Shown here piece by piece: positions 46,988-55,599 of a DNA stretch of 64,000 nucleotides. This DNA comes from Pseudomonadota bacterium (GTDB taxonomy: Bacteria > Pseudomonadota > Gammaproteobacteria > Burkholderiales > Rhodocyclaceae). The stretch covers positions 124,001 to 188,000 of the forward strand of contig JAFEFC010000003.1 of the NCBI GenBank assembly GCA_018240785.1, given 5' to 3'. A program made the position numbers and the translations under genes. Position 1 is the stretch's first letter. Each line of letters opens with the position of its first letter. The notes beneath the pieces are model-generated. The model ran no database searches. It was not told the DNA's origin and saw only the letters and a program-made list of their open reading frames with translations.

Positions 46988-48055
46988 TCAGTCGCCCGGA
47001 TGGGCCTGGAAATCCGTCACTGCGTCGATCCGCGCTCCGCGATTGCGGCCGCCCACGACCAGGATGCGCAAGGCAGGATCGACGACGCCTGCATCCCGCG
47101 CGGCGCTGACCGCCTGTTCGGCCGCGTCGATGCTGGGCAGGATGGCAAAACCGGTCGGCCCCCAGGAGCTTTGTCCGACGGCAGCGGCTTGGCGCGCGGC
47201 GATCCACTCGATCACACGCTCCACCGCAGCGCTGGTGTACATCGAGCCGCCCTGCGCAGGAGCGAAATGATTGCCGACCAGGCGCTGGATGGCGCTGACG
47301 CCCTCGGCGAACGGCACGAAGTCGCGCTCGATGGCTCCGGGCAGCACGCGCATCAGCACCTGGTGGCAGATGTCGGCCGCGCATTCGCGCGGGAAGGGCG
47401 GCAAGCTGGCCATCGCTTCACGCTCCGCGCAACCGCTCAGCCCATTGGTACGCTCGTCCATCACCAGGACAATGCGCCACGCCGCTGGAAACTCGATGCG
47501 CGTGATCAGGGGCGCGGCCGAACCGGCGGCACCCGGACCGCAATCGAGCAGCAGGCCGCCACGATCGAAGCCGGCAATGCCCACCCCCGAACGCTCGCCG
47601 CGTCCGAGCAGCCCGGCGATGTCGGCACTGCCCATGTCGAGCCGGTGGTAACGGGCGAAGGCGTGACCGATCGCGAGCGCCAACTGGGTGCCCGAGCCGA
47701 AGCCGGAGTGGGCGGGTGGCGCGCGCAGCAGCGTCACCCGCAGCGGCAGGGCGCGTCCGGTGCGCGCCTGCAGCGTGGCCAGATGACGCCGCAGCCGCTC
47801 GCCCTCGCCCGCATCGATGCCTTCGGCGACGACCACCTCGTTGCATGGGGCCGCGGTGATGCCGACTCGCGTGCTTAGCCCGTCGATGACCAGACCGAGG
47901 CTCGCGTACTTGCGCCCCAGGCTGCCACTGGGGTCCATGAAGCCCAGATGGAGGCGCGCAGGCGCATCGACGACCAGCGCGTCAGGGCCGGGCGAACGGG
48001 TTACCTGGCGGATCATCTCGCGACTTTGTCGTCTAAGCGCGGCATGGGAAGACAT
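46988..48055 (-). CDS. beta-ribofuranosylaminobenzene 5'-phosphate synthase family protein
   Basis: 355 aa from ATG 48055. GHMP-type fold: VVDAPARLHLGFMDPSGSLGRKYASLGLVIDG, PPAHSGFGSGTQLALAIGHAF (phosphate loop), and GQSSWGPTGFAIL near the C-terminus. The enzyme condenses p-aminobenzoate and PRPP with loss of CO2, the committed step of H4MPT synthesis; the pabBC product would supply p-aminobenzoate. A TTG start 39 nt upstream is possible but lacks a ribosome-binding site. Confidence 0.9.
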   Translation of the reverse strand: MSSHAALRRQSREMIRQVTRSPGPDALVVDAPARLHLGFMDPSGSLGRKYASLGLVIDGLSTRVGITAAPCNEVVVAEGIDAGEGERLRRHLATLQARTGRALPLRVTLLRAPPAHSGFGSGTQLALAIGHAFARYHRLDMGSADIAGLLGRGERSGVGIAGFDRGGLLLDCGPGAAGSAAPLITRIEFPAAWRIVLVMDERTNGLSGCAEREAMASLPPFPRECAADICHQVLMRVLPGAIERDFVPFAEGVSAIQRLVGNHFAPAQGGSMYTSAAVERVIEWIAARQAAAVGQSSWGPTGFAILPSIDAAEQAVSAARDAGVVDPALRILVVGGRNRGARIDAVTDFQAHPGD

Positions 48056-48173
48056 CTCTCGGCAATCCTCGAACAATCCCGATTTCTTCGGCAACGAGGC
48101 AGGTCAGCAAGATCCAGGCCACGCGCAACTGCAGCGCGATCCGGGCGCCGCCCTCGCGCAAGGATCGGCGGCC

Positions 48174-49082
48174 TCATGCAGACCGCTGCCCGCCGCCCGT
48201 CAGCGCGGGTCGCACCAGGGCCGCCGTGAACAGCGTCGCCACCGTGAGATCCGCGCTGGTGCCGGGATTGAGCCCGCGCTGCTTGAGCGACGCATCCCAA
48301 GCCGCGAAGCGCGGCGACGCCGCGGCCATCCCGTCGTGCTCGATCGCCGCCAGCCAGGGTTTTGCCTCGTCCTGCACCTGGCGCGCGGTCTCCAGGCCGA
48401 ACTTGCGCGCGATGTGCGAGTCCGGAAATGCCGACAGGAAGCCCAGGAAGGTGCGCTGCACGCGCAAGGGCAGCGCATGGCCACGATCGGTCTCACGCAG
48501 GAATGGGTGCAGACCCACCGTGACCAGGTCATCGAAGCCTTGCGCATACTGGCGCGCAATCAGGTCGCGATCGGCGGCGAGCGCCATCGCAGAGCGCAGG
48601 TCCACCGTCGGCGTGGCCGACACGTCCTGCTCGGCCGGTTTCCCCAATCCGCCGGGGTTGGCCAGCGCGATTGCGCGAAAGGCCGCGCGCGCATCGACCA
48701 CATCGAGAGCCGCAAGCACTTTGTGCAGCTCGGCGAGCAGGCCGCCTTCGTCGCCCAGGCCGGCGCGCTCCGCGGCCAACGCCAGCGGCGCGCACAGCAA
48801 CAGGATGCCAAGGTTGGTGTTGCAGCCAACGGCATGGCGGGTGGCGACGACGGCGCCCTCGACGCGCTCGCCCACCGGCGCGCCGGTACGCAGCAACGGG
48901 CCTGCTGCAGCCGCCGCGCTGGACAGGAACTGCGCGGCGACCATGTCGTGCCCCGCGGACGCGAGGCTGACATTGCCGGGCTTGACCACTTCCACGTCCA
49001 GCCGGCATGCCCAGCCGAACGCCGCCTCGACGCGCGAGAGCGCAGCCAGATCCGCAGCCGGGTCAATACCGCCGGGCGGCAT
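48174..49082 (-). CDS. triphosphoribosyl-dephospho-CoA synthase-like protein (CitG family)
   Basis: 302 aa. CitG/MdcB features: ACRLDVEVVKPGNVSLASAGHDM, VGCNTNLGILLLCAPLALA and GLNPGTSADLTVATLFTAAL. True CitG makes the prosthetic-group precursor of citrate lyase, but no lyase genes are here, and homologues are regular members of methylotroph H4MPT clusters. A role in cofactor synthesis, perhaps a phosphoribosyl or ADP-ribosyl-type transfer, is likely. Start overlaps the upstream stop (TGATG). Confidence 0.85.
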   Translation of the reverse strand: MPPGGIDPAADLAALSRVEAAFGWACRLDVEVVKPGNVSLASAGHDMVAAQFLSSAAAAAGPLLRTGAPVGERVEGAVVATRHAVGCNTNLGILLLCAPLALAAERAGLGDEGGLLAELHKVLAALDVVDARAAFRAIALANPGGLGKPAEQDVSATPTVDLRSAMALAADRDLIARQYAQGFDDLVTVGLHPFLRETDRGHALPLRVQRTFLGFLSAFPDSHIARKFGLETARQVQDEAKPWLAAIEHDGMAAASPRFAAWDASLKQRGLNPGTSADLTVATLFTAALVRPALTGGGQRSA

Positions 49083-49468
49083 CAGCGGTACTTGATGTAG
49101 CTGAAGCGGGGATCGTCGGGCGTGCCTTCGAGGGCACCGCCTTCCTTGCCCGGCTGCCACATCACGACCTCCTCGATCTTCTTCGCCAATTCGAAATCCT
49201 TGTCGGTGACGCCCTTCGCCGCGTGGTTCATCAGCTTGACGATCACGAATGCGTAGGAAGCGGCGATGTCGGGATGATGAAACGCGGCCTCCGCCAGGTG
49301 GCCGACGGTGTTGATCACCATCAGCGTGCCCTTCCAGCCGCTGGTCCTGTACTTGCGCCGGATCCAGCCGTCCTCGTAATACCACTCCGGCAGTTCTGCC
49401 GCGAGCCGGGCCTTGATCTCCTCCTCGGCATAGGGCTCGTCCTTCTGCTTGCTGCGCCATTGCGCCAT
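49082..49468 (-). CDS. pterin-4a-carbinolamine dehydratase-like protein
   Basis: 128 aa from ATG 49468 with ACGGAGGTGG upstream. It has the PCD/DCoH core (WYYEDGWIRRKYRTSGWKGTLMVINTVGHLAEAAFHHPDI), with the conserved HHPD loop close to intact; the first His of the usual EHHP motif reads FHHP. It could act in pterin handling during H4MPT synthesis. A tail of about 25 residues follows the PCD domain. Between two C1-cluster genes. Confidence 0.82.
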   Translation of the reverse strand: MAQWRSKQKDEPYAEEEIKARLAAELPEWYYEDGWIRRKYRTSGWKGTLMVINTVGHLAEAAFHHPDIAASYAFVIVKLMNHAAKGVTDKDFELAKKIEEVVMWQPGKEGGALEGTPDDPRFSYIKYR

Positions 49469-49533
49469 GGTCCACCTCCGTTGGTTCGGGCGCGCACACC
49501 TCCGGGTTCGCTGATCGCCACCCTGGGCGTCGA

Positions 49534-50715
49534 TCAGCTTGCGGAGGCAGCGTGCGCCACTGCGTCCATTACCGCGCGTCGGCGCTCGGCCAGCAGGCGC
49601 TCGACCTCCGCCGTACTCTCCGCGGACGCGCTCACGCTGCACACCGGGTCGCCCCATGCATGGGCCGTACCCGCCGCAGGCAGGTCGTGACACCAGCCCT
49701 GCGCTGCCAGCCAGTCCGCCGTTTCATCGTCGATGCGGCCGGCGCGCGGCGCGAACACCACCTCGCTGCCACGCACCCCGCGCAAAGGCAGAAACCTCAG
49801 CGCGTCGAGGGCCGCGCCACGGCACACCGCCGCATGCGCCAGCAGCAACCCACCGGCGACGCAATCGTCGAACAGCGCGACGCTGGCAGTCGGACGGGGG
49901 TTGAGCTCGATCAGCAGCGGCCCATCCTCGTGCAGGATGAAGTCGATGCCATTGAGCCCGACGAGGCCGAGCCCGCCCACGATGCTGTCCACCATCGCCC
50001 GCAGCGCGTCCAGCGCGGCGGCCGGCAGATCGATCGGGCCGACGCCGCCGCGATGGACGTATTGATGTCCGCCAAGTGGGCGAATCTTCTGGCGCGCGAT
50101 GCCCGCAATGTGCCAGCGATGCCCGTCGGCGAGAAAGAGCACCGACATCGGCACTCCTTCGATGCGTCGCTGAAAGTAATGCCCCGCGCCGCCGCCAGGC
50201 ACTGCCGTCAGCGCGGGTCGCACATGCCAGCCCCCGCAGGCACGCGCGTCCTTTGACAGCCAGCCTTCGAGCTGCACCGGAGGCACGACACTGACCGCCG
50301 CGTGCGGCACCCGGCGCGCCGCCAGCCAGGGGTAGAACCAGCCGGGCGTGCGGACCCGCCGCACCAGCTCCGGCGGATTGCCCAGCAGCGGCAGCAGCGC
50401 GGCGCCGCGCGCAAGCAGGTCCGGCCGCGCCTCGAAGCCGCTGCCTGCGACCCAGGCGCCGACCTCGCCCTCGTCCGCGAGCCGGGCCAGCGCGTCGAGC
50501 AGGGCCGCGCCATCCAGCGCGAGCTGGGCTCCGCTGCCGATGTCGTGCCAAGCCGCGGCCGCGGCGCGCGTGTCGACATCGCCGAACAGATCCAGCGCCA
50601 CCGCCTTTGCGCCACCAGCGGTGACCGACTCGGCCAGCATGCGTGCCGACAGGGCAGCGACAGCGATCGCTCGCCGTCCGGGTGGGCGAATCTCAAGGGA
50701 TACCAAAGCCGACAC
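49534..50715 (-). CDS. ATP-grasp protein of the C1 cluster
   Basis: 393 aa, taken from GTG 50715; TTG 50706 or 50727 are alternatives. An N-terminal [18 protein letters not shown]...[12 protein letters not shown] region and a C-terminal ATP-grasp core ([45 protein letters not shown], the last with the metal-binding Glu/Asn). Homologues occur in methylotroph H4MPT clusters without an assigned step. First gene of the leftward operon to 43995 and divergent from xoxF; the shared element at 50724-50748 starts 9 bp upstream of its start. Confidence 0.82.
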   Translation of the reverse strand: MSALVSLEIRPPGRRAIAVAALSARMLAESVTAGGAKAVALDLFGDVDTRAAAAAWHDIGSGAQLALDGAALLDALARLADEGEVGAWVAGSGFEARPDLLARGAALLPLLGNPPELVRRVRTPGWFYPWLAARRVPHAAVSVVPPVQLEGWLSKDARACGGWHVRPALTAVPGGGAGHYFQRRIEGVPMSVLFLADGHRWHIAGIARQKIRPLGGHQYVHRGGVGPIDLPAAALDALRAMVDSIVGGLGLVGLNGIDFILHEDGPLLIELNPRPTASVALFDDCVAGGLLLAHAAVCRGAALDALRFLPLRGVRGSEVVFAPRAGRIDDETADWLAAQGWCHDLPAAGTAHAWGDPVCSVSASAESTAEVERLLAERRRAVMDAVAHAASAS

Positions 50716-50723
50716 CTCATGTC

Positions 50724-50748
50724 CCAAAAAGTAGCACTTGCCCCACTT
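50724..50748. promoter_or_regulatory. shared 25-bp element in the xoxF/H4MPT divergent region
   Basis: CCAAAAA-G-TAGCAC-T-TGC-C-CCACTT. It differs at 3 of 25 positions from 24645-24669 upstream of the sigma-54 activator gene. It lies about 110 bp upstream of the xoxF -24/-12 promoter, the usual place of an enhancer site. A related CACTTTGCAGCAGG (50744-50757) recurs with one added T at 50827-50841. Confidence 0.55.
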
Positions 50749-50859
50749 TGCAGCAGGGCGCCGAACAGTTCAGCCCTGCACGCGGCGCCCATGCCGCGGC
50801 CGGGCAATTTTCCCGGGCTTGTCAGTCACTTTTGCAGCAGGCCAGCCGGCGGCACATTC

Positions 50860-50874
50860 TGGCACAAGGTTTGC
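50860..50874 (+). promoter_or_regulatory. sigma-54 (-24/-12) promoter of xoxF
   Basis: TGGCAC (50860-50865), N5, TTGC (50871-50874), followed by A: a full match to the RpoN consensus TGGCAC-N5-TTGCW. It lies 111 bp before the xoxF start codon. Activation would need an AAA+ activator such as the AcoR-like protein encoded at 22509-24563. Confidence 0.75.
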
Positions 50875-50985
50875 ATCGACGTTTCCGCTGTCGTTAGGAA
50901 CCCGCGCTCCGCATGCCGCGGCGGGGCCTCCGGTCTTTTCATGTGGCGAAGTCGCACGTTGTTCACAAAGAGAGAGGAGACAAAA

Positions 50986-52809
50986 ATGAAACGTTCCGGA
51001 ACACCCGCTCGATTCGCACCGACCGTCCTCGCCACCGCCCTGGCGTTTGCGCTGCCTGGTGTCGCGCAGGCCAACGCCGACCTCGAGTCGAAGATCGCCA
51101 ACCCGAAGAACTGGGCGATGCAGGCCGGCGACATGTTCAACCAGCGTTACAGCAAGCTGAAGCAGATCAACGTCGGCAACGTCGGCAAGTTGCAGGTCGC
51201 GTGGACCTTCTCCACCGGCGTGCTGCGCGGCCATGAGGGCTCGCCCCTGGTCATCGACGGCATGATGTATCTGCACACGCCGTTCCCCAACAAGGTATTC
51301 GCGCTCGACCTCGACACGCAGAAGATCGTCTGGCGCTATGAGCCCAAGCAGGATCCGTCGGTCATCGCGCAGATGTGCTGCGACACGGTGAATCGCGGCC
51401 TAGCCTACGCGGAGGGCAAGATCTTCCTGCAACAGGCGGATTCGACCCTGGTTGCGCTGGATGCGAAGACTGGCAAGGTGTTGTGGAGCGCGGTCAACGG
51501 CGATCCGAAGCTGGGCGCGGTCAACACCAACGCCCCGCACGTCTTCGGCGACAAAGTGCTGACCGGCATCTCGGGTGGCGAGTGGGGCGTGCGCGGCTTC
51601 GTCGCAGCGTACGACATGAACACCGGCAAGCAGGTGTGGAAGGCCTACAGCACCGGCCCCGACAACGAGATGCTGATGGATCCGGACAAGACGATGACCT
51701 GGACCGACGGCAAGATGGCGCCGGTCGGCAAGGATTCGTCGCTCAAGACCTGGAAGGGCGACCAGTGGAAGACCGGCGGCGGCACGACCTGGGGCTGGTA
51801 CAGCTACGACAAGGCGACCAACACCGTCTATTACGGCACCGGCAACCCCTCGACCTGGAACCCGTCGCAGCGTCCGGGCGACAACAAGTGGTCGATGACG
51901 ATCATGGCGCGTGACATGAGCACCGGCATGGCCAAGTGGGTCTACCAGATGACGCCGCACGACGAGTGGGACTTCGACGGCATCAACGAGATGATCCTTG
52001 CCGACATCGACGTCAAGGGCAAGCCGACCAAGGCGCTGGTCCACTTCGACCGCAACGGCTTCGGCTACACGCTGGACCGCACCACGGGCGAACTGCTGGT
52101 GGCCGAAAAGTACGACCCGCAGGTCAACTGGGCGACCCACGTCGACATGAAGACCGGCCGGCCGCAGGTGGTCACCAAGTACTCCACTCAAGCGGGCGGA
52201 CCGGACGTCAACGTGAAAGGGATCTGCCCGGCGGCGCTCGGCTCGAAGGACCAGCAGCCGGCCTCGTTCGACCCGAACACCAAGCTCTTCTACGTGCCTA
52301 CCAACCACGTCTGCATGGACTACGAGCCGTTCCAGGTCGATTACGTCGCCGGCCAGCCCTACGTCGGGGCCACGCTGTCGATGTTCCCGGCACCCAACAG
52401 TCATGGCGGCATGGGCAACTTCATCACCTGGGATGCGGGCAAGGGCAAGATCGTGCAGTCCAAGCCGGAGAAGTTCTCGGTGTGGAGCGGCTCGCTCAAC
52501 ACAGCGGGCGGACTCTCGTGCTTCGGCACGCTCGAGGGCTACCTGAAGTGCGTCGATGCCAAAGACATCAAGAAGGAGCTCTACAAGTTCAAGACGCCGT
52601 CCGGCATCATCGGCAACGTCTTCACGTATGAGCACAAGGGCAAGCAGTATCTGGGCGTGTTCTCGGGCATCGGCGGCTGGGCCGGCATCGGCATGGCGGC
52701 GGGCCTGGAGAAGGCGAACGAGGGTCTGGGTGCGGTCGGCGGTTATCGCGAGCTGGCCGATTACACGCAGCTCGGCGGCTCGCTCACCGTGTTCGCGCTG
52801 CCCAATTGA
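50986..52809 (+). CDS. xoxF: lanthanide-type PQQ methanol dehydrogenase
   Basis: 607 aa from ATG 50986 with AGAGAGGAG upstream. Signal peptide ([12 protein letters not shown]), eight-bladed PQQ propeller with the adjacent disulfide Cys131-Cys132 (QMCCDT). Metal and catalytic residues: Glu199 (GGEWG), Asn287 (GTGNPSTW), catalytic Asp329 and the extra Asp331 in EWDFDG. That second Asp is the XoxF hallmark for lanthanide binding; calcium MxaF enzymes have Ala there. It oxidises methanol (perhaps other alcohols) in the periplasm and passes electrons to the cytochrome encoded next. No mxaI-like small subunit follows. Confidence 0.95.
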   Translation: MKRSGTPARFAPTVLATALAFALPGVAQANADLESKIANPKNWAMQAGDMFNQRYSKLKQINVGNVGKLQVAWTFSTGVLRGHEGSPLVIDGMMYLHTPFPNKVFALDLDTQKIVWRYEPKQDPSVIAQMCCDTVNRGLAYAEGKIFLQQADSTLVALDAKTGKVLWSAVNGDPKLGAVNTNAPHVFGDKVLTGISGGEWGVRGFVAAYDMNTGKQVWKAYSTGPDNEMLMDPDKTMTWTDGKMAPVGKDSSLKTWKGDQWKTGGGTTWGWYSYDKATNTVYYGTGNPSTWNPSQRPGDNKWSMTIMARDMSTGMAKWVYQMTPHDEWDFDGINEMILADIDVKGKPTKALVHFDRNGFGYTLDRTTGELLVAEKYDPQVNWATHVDMKTGRPQVVTKYSTQAGGPDVNVKGICPAALGSKDQQPASFDPNTKLFYVPTNHVCMDYEPFQVDYVAGQPYVGATLSMFPAPNSHGGMGNFITWDAGKGKIVQSKPEKFSVWSGSLNTAGGLSCFGTLEGYLKCVDAKDIKKELYKFKTPSGIIGNVFTYEHKGKQYLGVFSGIGGWAGIGMAAGLEKANEGLGAVGGYRELADYTQLGGSLTVFALPN

Positions 52810-52899
52810 GCTCGACAGGGCCGGGCCTTTACGGTCCGGCCCGCCGCGGGATGACCCCGAGGGCTTCCCGCTATGGCTCCGATAGCTTCACGTGCATGG

Positions 52900-52928
52900 C
52901 GGATGACGAACTCCAGGTTCGTCATCCG
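52900..52928 (+). other. 12-bp hairpin between xoxF and the cytochrome gene
   Basis: CGGATGACGAAC / GTTCGTCATCCG with a TCCAG loop, perfect and without a T-run. Together with a weaker GGGCCGG...CCGGCCC hairpin at about 52819-52843 it could stabilise the xoxF message or lower read-through into downstream genes. The 267-bp gap has no other ORF. Confidence 0.6.
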
Positions 52929-53076
52929 ACTCGAAGCCAGTGTGGAAAGCACCCGCTCCCCGGCGCCGATCGCTCTCAAGGTCACAGCGTCGCGAGCCTC
53001 CTGATTCATCATTCAACGAAAGGTGTCAGGCCAAAGCAGCCACGACACATCCGCCGCAAGCGAGGAGGATTCACCC

Positions 53077-53469
53077 ATGAAGTACGCGATGTTGTTGTGT
53101 GCAGCCCTGATGGTCGTCGGTAGCCCAAGCCATGCTGCAGATGCACAGAAGCCGCTGTACACGGTGGTCGACGGCAACAAGGTCGATCCGAACACGCTGA
53201 AGGGATTCCACACCTGGCGCGCTGCGGCCTGCGATCGCTGCCACGGCGCGAATCAGGAGGGCATGGTCGGGCCTTCATTGATCGAGAGCCTGAAGGTGCT
53301 GACGAAGGAACAGTTCATCCAGACGGTGCGCGACGGCAGGCAGGAAAAAGGCATGGTCAGCTTCGGCAACAACCCCAGGGTGATGGACAACATCGATGCC
53401 CTGTATGCGTATCTGAAGGGCCGTTCCGACGGCGCCATCACCCAGGCCAAGGTTCAGCCGATCGAGTGA
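53077..53469 (+). CDS. xoxG: periplasmic cytochrome c of the xoxF cluster
   Basis: 130 aa from ATG 53077 with CGAGGAGGAT upstream. Signal peptide (MKYAMLLCAALMVVGSPSHA), one heme c site AACDRCHG (Cys52, Cys55, His56) and likely Met ligand in EKGMVSFGN. Small for a XoxG/cL cytochrome but in the expected position between xoxF and xoxJ; the direct electron acceptor of XoxF. Assignment to XoxG rests on position. Confidence 0.85.
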   Translation: MKYAMLLCAALMVVGSPSHAADAQKPLYTVVDGNKVDPNTLKGFHTWRAAACDRCHGANQEGMVGPSLIESLKVLTKEQFIQTVRDGRQEKGMVSFGNNPRVMDNIDALYAYLKGRSDGAITQAKVQPIE

Positions 53470-53485
53470 GGTCGAGGAAGACACG

Positions 53486-54397
53486 ATGACCGCGACCAAG
53501 GAACAGGCCCGCCCGAACGCCACGCGCAAGTGCGGCCGTGGCATCACCCTCATTGTCGGGCTCGCCGCCCTGCTGACGGCAGGCGCATCACTGGCACAGG
53601 ACAATGGCGGCGCACCGGAGCGCAAGGCGCTGCGCGTGTGCCAGGATCCCAACAACCTGCCGTTCGCCAACGACAAGCAACAGGGGTTCGAGAACCGCAT
53701 CGCCGAACTGTTCGGCAAGTCGCTCAAGCTGCCGGTCACCTACTACAACTACCCGCAGCGTTTCGTCTTCATCCGCAACACCCTGCGCTACAAGTTGCCC
53801 GGCCAGGACTATCCTTGCGACATCATCATGGGGCTGCCGGTGGGCTTCGATCAGGCCTCGGTGACGAAACCCTATTTCCGCTCGCCCTACGTGCTCGTCT
53901 TTCCGGCTGGCAAGGGAATGGACGACGTGCGCACGAGCGACGATTTCCTCGCGCTGCCGCGGGAGAAGCTCGCCAGCCTTAAGATTGGCGTTTTCGACCA
54001 CTCGCCGGCGTCGAAATGGATGGCGAGGCACGACCTGGTTGACCAGGGCGTCCCGTATCACACGATCAACGTTGAAATGGATTACTACCCGGGCCGGATC
54101 ATCGATCAGGATCTTGCCTCCGGCAAGATCGACGTTGCCATCGTCTGGGGACCGGTCGGCAGCTACTACGGCCTGACGGCTGCGAGGCAAGCGATGCACG
54201 TCGTGCCGATCCGCCCCGAACCGGGGATTCCCCTGGAGTTCTCCGTCGGCATGGGCGTGCGCTATGGCGAGCCCGAGTGGAAGAAGCAGGTGGAGGAATT
54301 CATCGACACGCATCGCGCCGAGATCCAGTCCATCCTCGCCGAATACCGCGTGCCGCTGACTGAAGAGCCGCCTGCATCAGCGGCGGTCTCCAGATGA
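53486..54397 (+). CDS. xoxJ: XoxJ-like periplasmic substrate-binding-fold protein
   Basis: 303 aa. Signal peptide (GITLIVGLAALLTAGASLAQ), then a PBP2-like domain: KALRVCQDPNNLPFANDKQQGFENRIAELFGKSL, DIIMGLPVGFDQASVTKPYFRSPYVLVF and KIDVAIVWGPVGSYYGL. This is the quinoprotein-dehydrogenase-associated family that includes MxaJ/XoxJ, thought to help assemble or activate the dehydrogenase. 16 bp after the cytochrome gene; its stop overlaps a possible start of the next gene. Confidence 0.9.
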   Translation: MTATKEQARPNATRKCGRGITLIVGLAALLTAGASLAQDNGGAPERKALRVCQDPNNLPFANDKQQGFENRIAELFGKSLKLPVTYYNYPQRFVFIRNTLRYKLPGQDYPCDIIMGLPVGFDQASVTKPYFRSPYVLVFPAGKGMDDVRTSDDFLALPREKLASLKIGVFDHSPASKWMARHDLVDQGVPYHTINVEMDYYPGRIIDQDLASGKIDVAIVWGPVGSYYGLTAARQAMHVVPIRPEPGIPLEFSVGMGVRYGEPEWKKQVEEFIDTHRAEIQSILAEYRVPLTEEPPASAAVSR

Positions 54398-54477
54398 GCG
54401 TTCGGACCCTTTGCCGGAGCGCGCTCGACGCAGCACCCGCCTCCCTGAGTCACTTTCACCGCTTGCACCCCTGGAGC

Positions 54478-55209
54478 ATGGCCATCCGTCCGCCTATCCC
54501 CGCACTGTTCGCCCTGCTTGCGGGGCTCGCCACCTGCCTGCCCTCATGGGCCGCGCAGGGTGAACCCAGGCCCGACTCCACGCCCGATTATTCTGTCGCC
54601 GAGCGCCTGATCTTCATGGACGAGCATCTGTCGGCGGAGCATCCGCCGGCGACGCTGAAATATTCCTTCCGCAAGACGGGCAGCCTCGAAGCGTCCTTCG
54701 AGGACTCGGTCAGCATCTCGCTCGGGCAACGGCCCGACGGCACCTGCTGCACCGCCAGCGGGTCCTTCCTGAGCGGCGAACACCGGCTGGCGCTGCCCGA
54801 AATCGACGATGCACGCTCCAACCCGGTCATCCTGTATTTCCTCGAGCACGACGTGCGCGACATGCAGCGGCTCACCAAAGGTCAGCAGGCCCACTTCCGC
54901 AAGCGCATCCGCATGGCGGTGTACAACGGCGCAGAGGTGCGCGCCACCACGTTCCGCTATCGCGGGAAATCGATCTCGGGCCAGGAGGTTTCGATCGCTC
55001 CCTATCTCGACGATCCGTCCCGCCAGCGCTTCGCAAGCCTCGCCCGCAAGCACTATGTGTTCATGATGTCGGACGCAGTGCCGGGCCGGGTGTATGGCAT
55101 CCGCAGCCGGATCGACAATGCGGACGCCTCCTCGCCACCACTGATGGTGGAAGAGATGTACATCGACGGCGCCGAGGTCGTAACCGCGTCCGCGCCGGGC
55201 GCCCGCTAA
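54478..55209 (+). CDS. uncharacterised periplasmic protein of the xox cluster
   Basis: 243 aa from ATG 54478 (ctggag upstream), where a clear signal peptide begins (MAIRPPIPALFALLAGLATCLPSWA). An earlier ATG at 54394 overlaps the xoxJ stop and would give a long non-secretory extension. The mature protein is beta-rich, with a CC pair (GTCCTAS), EDSVSISLG and KHYVFMMSDAVPGRVYGI. I do not recognise a family. The 4-gene neighbourhood suggests a role in XoxF maturation or electron transfer. Confidence 0.7.
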   Translation: MAIRPPIPALFALLAGLATCLPSWAAQGEPRPDSTPDYSVAERLIFMDEHLSAEHPPATLKYSFRKTGSLEASFEDSVSISLGQRPDGTCCTASGSFLSGEHRLALPEIDDARSNPVILYFLEHDVRDMQRLTKGQQAHFRKRIRMAVYNGAEVRATTFRYRGKSISGQEVSIAPYLDDPSRQRFASLARKHYVFMMSDAVPGRVYGIRSRIDNADASSPPLMVEEMYIDGAEVVTASAPGAR

Positions 55210-55219
55210 GGACAAAGGA

Positions 55220-55591
55220 ATGCCGATGACTCCCCGCCTCTTGCTGCCTGTCGCAGTCGCACTGCTCGCCGGTGTGCCTGCCGTGCCGGCCGCAGCCAAT
55301 GATTTTCCGACCCAGGAACGCGTGCTGTACGTGCAGGAGTGCCTGCAGCAGCATCCGGGCAACAGCTACGAGATGATCAGCAAGTGCTCGTGCGCGCTAG
55401 ACGCGCTGGCTACCGAACTGAGCTACGACGACTACACGACGCTGCACACCGCCACACTGGCGCAGCGCATCGCCGGCGACCGTGGCGCCGCCTTGCGCGA
55501 GAATCCATCGGTCGGCAAGGAGATCAAGCGCCTGCGTGAAATCCAGGCGCGCGCCAACAAGCATTGCTTCATCGACACCGCGGCGAAATAG
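55220..55591 (+). CDS. uncharacterised small periplasmic protein with four cysteines
   Basis: 123 aa. Signal peptide (LLLPVAVALLAGVPAVPAAA), then a mostly helical 95-residue domain with Cys in QECLQQHP, SKCSCALDALATEL and NKHCFID, compatible with two disulfides. The start follows GGACAAAGGA. Such short helical secreted proteins accompany quinoprotein dehydrogenase clusters, but no function is known to me. 10 bp after the preceding gene and 8 bp before the relay hydrolase. Confidence 0.72.
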   Translation: MPMTPRLLLPVAVALLAGVPAVPAAANDFPTQERVLYVQECLQQHPGNSYEMISKCSCALDALATELSYDDYTTLHTATLAQRIAGDRGAALRENPSVGKEIKRLREIQARANKHCFIDTAAK

Positions 55592-55599
55592 GCCCGGAC

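Noticed and set aside
48174-49082. CitG of a citrate or malonate decarboxylase locus
   Set aside because: No lyase or decarboxylase subunits are present; the gene is embedded in an H4MPT operon.
50986-52809. Calcium-type MxaF methanol dehydrogenase
   Set aside because: The second Asp two residues after the catalytic Asp (EWDFDG) and the lack of a small-subunit gene point to XoxF.
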